The notes below the pieces were generated by a model that was not told where the DNA came from, searched no databases, and saw only the letters and a program-made list of their open reading frames with translations. Below, one piece after another: positions 61,023 through 64,000 of a stretch of 64,000 nucleotides of DNA. Every line of letters begins with the position of its first letter. The first letter of the stretch is position 1. The DNA is taken from positions 37,378 to 101,377 of the forward strand of contig JAHBMJ010005745.1 of NCBI GenBank assembly GCA_018398765.1. Direction: 5' to 3'. The position numbers were made by a program, and so were the translations under genes. The DNA is from Chromera velia (Eukaryota; Sar; Chromeraceae).

Positions 61023-62479
61023 TCAAATATTATCATAACTAGATCATAGCCTAGATGATTAGTCAAACTTCAAGAATGAAAAAAAAGATACATATGGTTA
61101 AAGCGTATCTAGAAGCGTATCATGCAGCATATACATCTGTACGAGTCGTTTCAGTATCAATATTAACCCTTTCATCACAAGAATCAAGCAACATACTTTG
61201 ATATGCAATCACATTCAACTCACCGCCGTATATTTTTCTTTTTTCTTGAGTCTCGAGCTTCTTTTTATCATTTTTTTAAAGATTGTTTCTCGTTGCAACC
61301 TTTTCTCTCTGTCTCGTTTCCATTCTTTCTTTCTTCGTCGTTTGCTTTCTCTCCGTGTTTCCTTGCCTTTGGCACGGTTGCCTACCGATGGCTGATGCTT
61401 CCGCCTGGTCTTGATGCAAAAGACCCGTGCACGGATCGAGGGGCACATGGCTCGAGCTGTACAATCTCTCTCTCTCTCTCTCTCTCTCAGTCGCGCACAT
61501 ATACATGCACTCACTTTCCTCTTAAACAACGAAAAGCGACGAAGTTGACTCATGGACCGACTGACTGCTCCTTCACTTGCGAATGTGTGCTCCTTCACTT
61601 GCGCTCTTGCCTCCCGTCTGCTTTCTCGTCTACCTCCCCCCTCAGTCTTCTGTCAGTCCCTCTCTCTTTCAGCTGAACGAAGGACGAGGGAGTGTGCCTA
61701 CTTGGCCGTACTGCCTCTACCCTTCGACTCGACAGATGCGGGAGGGATCTACATGCCTCTCTCCTCTTCGCTTCTCTTCTCTTCTCTCTTGGAAGGAACG
61801 CGGGGAACCTTCAGGTTACTTCCAGCTGGGCAGCTAGAGGAAATCAAGGTGTCATTGATCGATGCAACACTGCCTCCGAAAGCAGGCAGACGGCATGCCT
61901 CTTTTGTAGAACGGCTTTTATGTCCACTGCCATTCATCATCCGATTTTAAATAAATGGCCACTTAATTCTCTCGAAGGAAGACCCCTTCAGTCACATCGA
62001 AAACGTAAGAATCTTCTGTTTGAGTCACTTCGGATTACACAGACCACTTCGCAAAGAAGTCGTTCCCCTTATCATCAACCTGAAGGAAGCCACAGAAGGA
62101 AAGAACACAAAGTGAGAGAGGAGATGGCGAAGAAATACGGCACGTCGATTCAGGTCAATGCAAACAGAAATGAGACAAAAAAAAGACTTGCGAAGAGCAT
62201 CTTCTATCCGTTCACTCGGTCAACAAAGCTGTGATCCTTTCACTTTTTATTCGACCCCGCTTCTTCTGCACAAGAACATCCAACGCGTGTATCGTTTCCC
62301 TCGAGCCCGATCGTGAACGAGGCAACACAACTCTGCGGCGCAAAGATGCAAACACACACGAGCGCAATAGAAGAACGCACAAATTTCGGCCCTCTCTCCT
62401 CCGCCCTCCTCCTCAACCCCCGTGCATGTCCGTGCTTGTCTCTGCGTCTGTGAGGATGTGTCTGTGCGTGCGTGCGTGC

Positions 62480-62514
<35 letters not shown>

Positions 62515-62654
62515 AGAGGGGGATAGAGAGAAACCCGAGAGAGAGAAAATGCAAGCAAGTTGGCATTGTGGCGAACAGCTAGAGAAGCTTCTGATCCTCC
62601 ACTTGAACCCATTGAAAGGGAAGCTCCCACTCACTCACTCACTCACTCACTCAC
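61023..62654. other. Intergenic region downstream of fumarase, no gene seen
   Basis: Contains short CT runs (about 61,467-61,490), a GT run (62,483-62,512) and TCAC repeats at 62,630-62,657. Several open frames of 90-180 codons occur on the plus strand, but none shows a domain or splice-supported extension. Part of it must be the 3' untranslated region of the minus-strand fumarase gene. Confidence 0.5.
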
Positions 62655-64000
62655 TCACGAAAAGACCTGCAGACCCGCTTCTTGTCTGGCGGGCTTACTG
62701 TTTGACTGACTGACTGACCACGATGAAGGCAGGGAAATTCTCGACCTCAATCTTCCAAACCGCCTCCATTCCGAGCTCTTCGTACTCAAGGACCTGCACG
62801 CACGCACACACACACACACACACTTGCTCATCCATAGTAACATAAACTTAGCTGCCAAGCGTTCTCAGGGATTTCCAGTCACACGAAAGCCAGTGATCGT
62901 CAGAGGAATCAAGTCGAACAGATTTCTTTTCTTGGTGCCTCCCCCCCCCCCCCCCCNTGAGATAGCCACCCACTTTCACCCAACCCCCTTTTAGCAACAA
63001 CACCCACCTCCACTTTCTTGATGCAATTCTTGGCCAGGATGGCGGCAGGACCCCCAATCGAGCCCAGGTAGAACCCTCCATGTTTCTTGCAGGCAGCCGT
63101 GACTGCCTTCGACCGGTTTCCCTTGGCAAGCATCAACAGGGAACCTCCCGCTGCCTGCACGGTGAAATGAAAGAAGACATGATTGAAGTGCGCGGACGCA
63201 AAAAGAGACAGAGATCAGGCAGGAAGCGTAGTGCACTCCATCTTTCATACGGAGTACAAAAAGCAGAAGACCAGAGGATCTGAGGACACAGAAGCGGAGA
63301 GAAAACGACACCCAGAGAGAAAAGGGCTGCCATGGCAGAAAGAAGCAAGACATCCATCCCTGCCGCCTCTCTCTCCTTCCGGAAGCAGGAAAGAAAGCTC
63401 CTGACTGACTGACTGATTGACTGAATGTCGAATGAATGCAGGAGGACTGACCTGAAACATGTCAACGTAGGAGTCCATTCTTCCAGCGGTGGTGGGACCA
63501 AACGATCCTGAGGGGTACCCGTCGGGAGTCTTTGCGGGGCCTGTAGGAAGGGATGCAAGCATTGATCGATCGATTGATTGATTGATTGATTGATTGATCG
63601 ATTGATTGATTGATCGATTGATTGATTGGTACCATTGTGATGCAACAACAATAGCAAATAACACGCCAGACAGACAGACACTTCTCCCTCTTAATTTCCC
63701 TCAGACCCCTCCTAGCCCACCTCACTTGCCTGCGTAGTAGATTGGGTGTTGCTTCACATAGTCCGGCAGGCTTCCCTCCTTCTCCAAGCGCTCTTGCAAT
63801 TTTGCGTGTGCAATGTCTCTTGCAACCACCAGGGTTCCTGCGGAGACAGACGTGCAAGAAGACGTAGACACATCAATCATCGTTCAGCAGTGTGCATGGG
63901 GCACATCTGTGGTGCCGACACCCCGACCTTCTGGGAAGCGTCTCAATCGTGCAGCGACCAGAAAGAGTTCCTGTCAGTAACCATCTCACCCACCGTTCGC
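62655..64000 (-). CDS. Fumarate hydratase class I, C-terminal exons (5' part outside window)
   Basis: Interconverts fumarate and malate using a [4Fe-4S] cluster. Visible exons are 64000-63994 (partial), 63837-63730, 63540-63452, 63154-63008, 62793-62719 and probably 62666-62655, giving 145 residues in one consistent frame. This is the C-terminal (beta) domain: [12 protein letters not shown], then IYYAGPAKTP.G...[28 protein letters not shown] and [19 protein letters not shown], and the closing [20 protein letters not shown]. The intron after 63730 must use a GC donor (GCAAGT) to keep frame and the conserved YYAGPAKTP. The tiny last exon (three codons and stop) is the least certain part. A single unresolved base (62957) sits in an intronic C-run. 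Class I fumarase is typical of apicomplexans, kinetoplastids and their relatives among eukaryotes. Confidence 0.88.

Noticed and set aside
61552-62234. Overlapping plus-strand ORFs of 86-180 codons downstream of fumarase
   Set aside because: They occupy different frames of the same pyrimidine-rich sequence, with no domain and no splice support.

Overview
The window is nuclear DNA of a single-celled eukaryote. Five genes can be assembled from exons whose reading phases agree across every junction, introns are mostly GT-AG (52-707 nt) and packed with CA/GA/CTGA microsatellites, and the spaces between genes are full of decayed eukaryotic transposons. Class I fumarase, an AcnA-type mitochondrial aconitase, the intron style and the repeat content are compatible with a photosynthetic alveolate such as a chromerid. 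That placement is inference; no marker gene in the window proves it.

Left third (1-28 kb), gene-bearing. After an AT-rich empty stretch comes a DHHC palmitoyltransferase with a tail of about 720 residues (7628-3047, minus). Next is the most unusual gene (15113-10342, minus). Its four exons join in phase into one predicted protein of about 1,225 residues made of an ectoine-hydrolase-type M24 domain (EutD/DoeA), a PLP domain of the diaminopropionate ammonia-lyase/EutB type, and a EutA-type Asp/Glu racemase-like domain. Bacteria encode these as separate genes of the ectoine/hydroxyectoine utilisation operon. Divergent from it is a membrane-anchored TPR protein (15809-17406, plus). Then follow a DUF4291 protein (21840-20836, minus), a tRNA-Ser-like relic, and a complete six-exon mitochondrial aconitase (22573-27373, plus).

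Middle (29.5-52 kb), a transposon graveyard. A 1.3-kb hAT-like element with an exact 8-bp target duplication is followed by a tyrosine-recombinase retrotransposon with split direct repeats in the order A1-ORFs-B1-A2-B2 (49057-31497, minus). A chromodomain Ty3/gypsy element (46310-40113, minus) is nested in its gag region, with a 5-bp target duplication. Two short DNA transposons with CTAGGGT inverted ends (49257-50279 and 50493-51833) share a small related ORF. Decay is dominated by C/T and G/A transitions.

Right end (52-64 kb). A seven-exon, two-span membrane receptor with a Cache-like extracellular domain (56594-52030, minus) is followed by a non-coding LTR-like element with exact 5-bp target duplications and AG..CT ends (57358-61017), and by the 3' exons of a class I fumarate hydratase (from beyond 64000 to about 62655, minus).

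The genes do not form an operon-like unit. The only functional coupling visible is inside the three-domain protein. Aconitase and fumarase are both TCA-cycle enzymes but lie 35 kb apart with unrelated genes between them.
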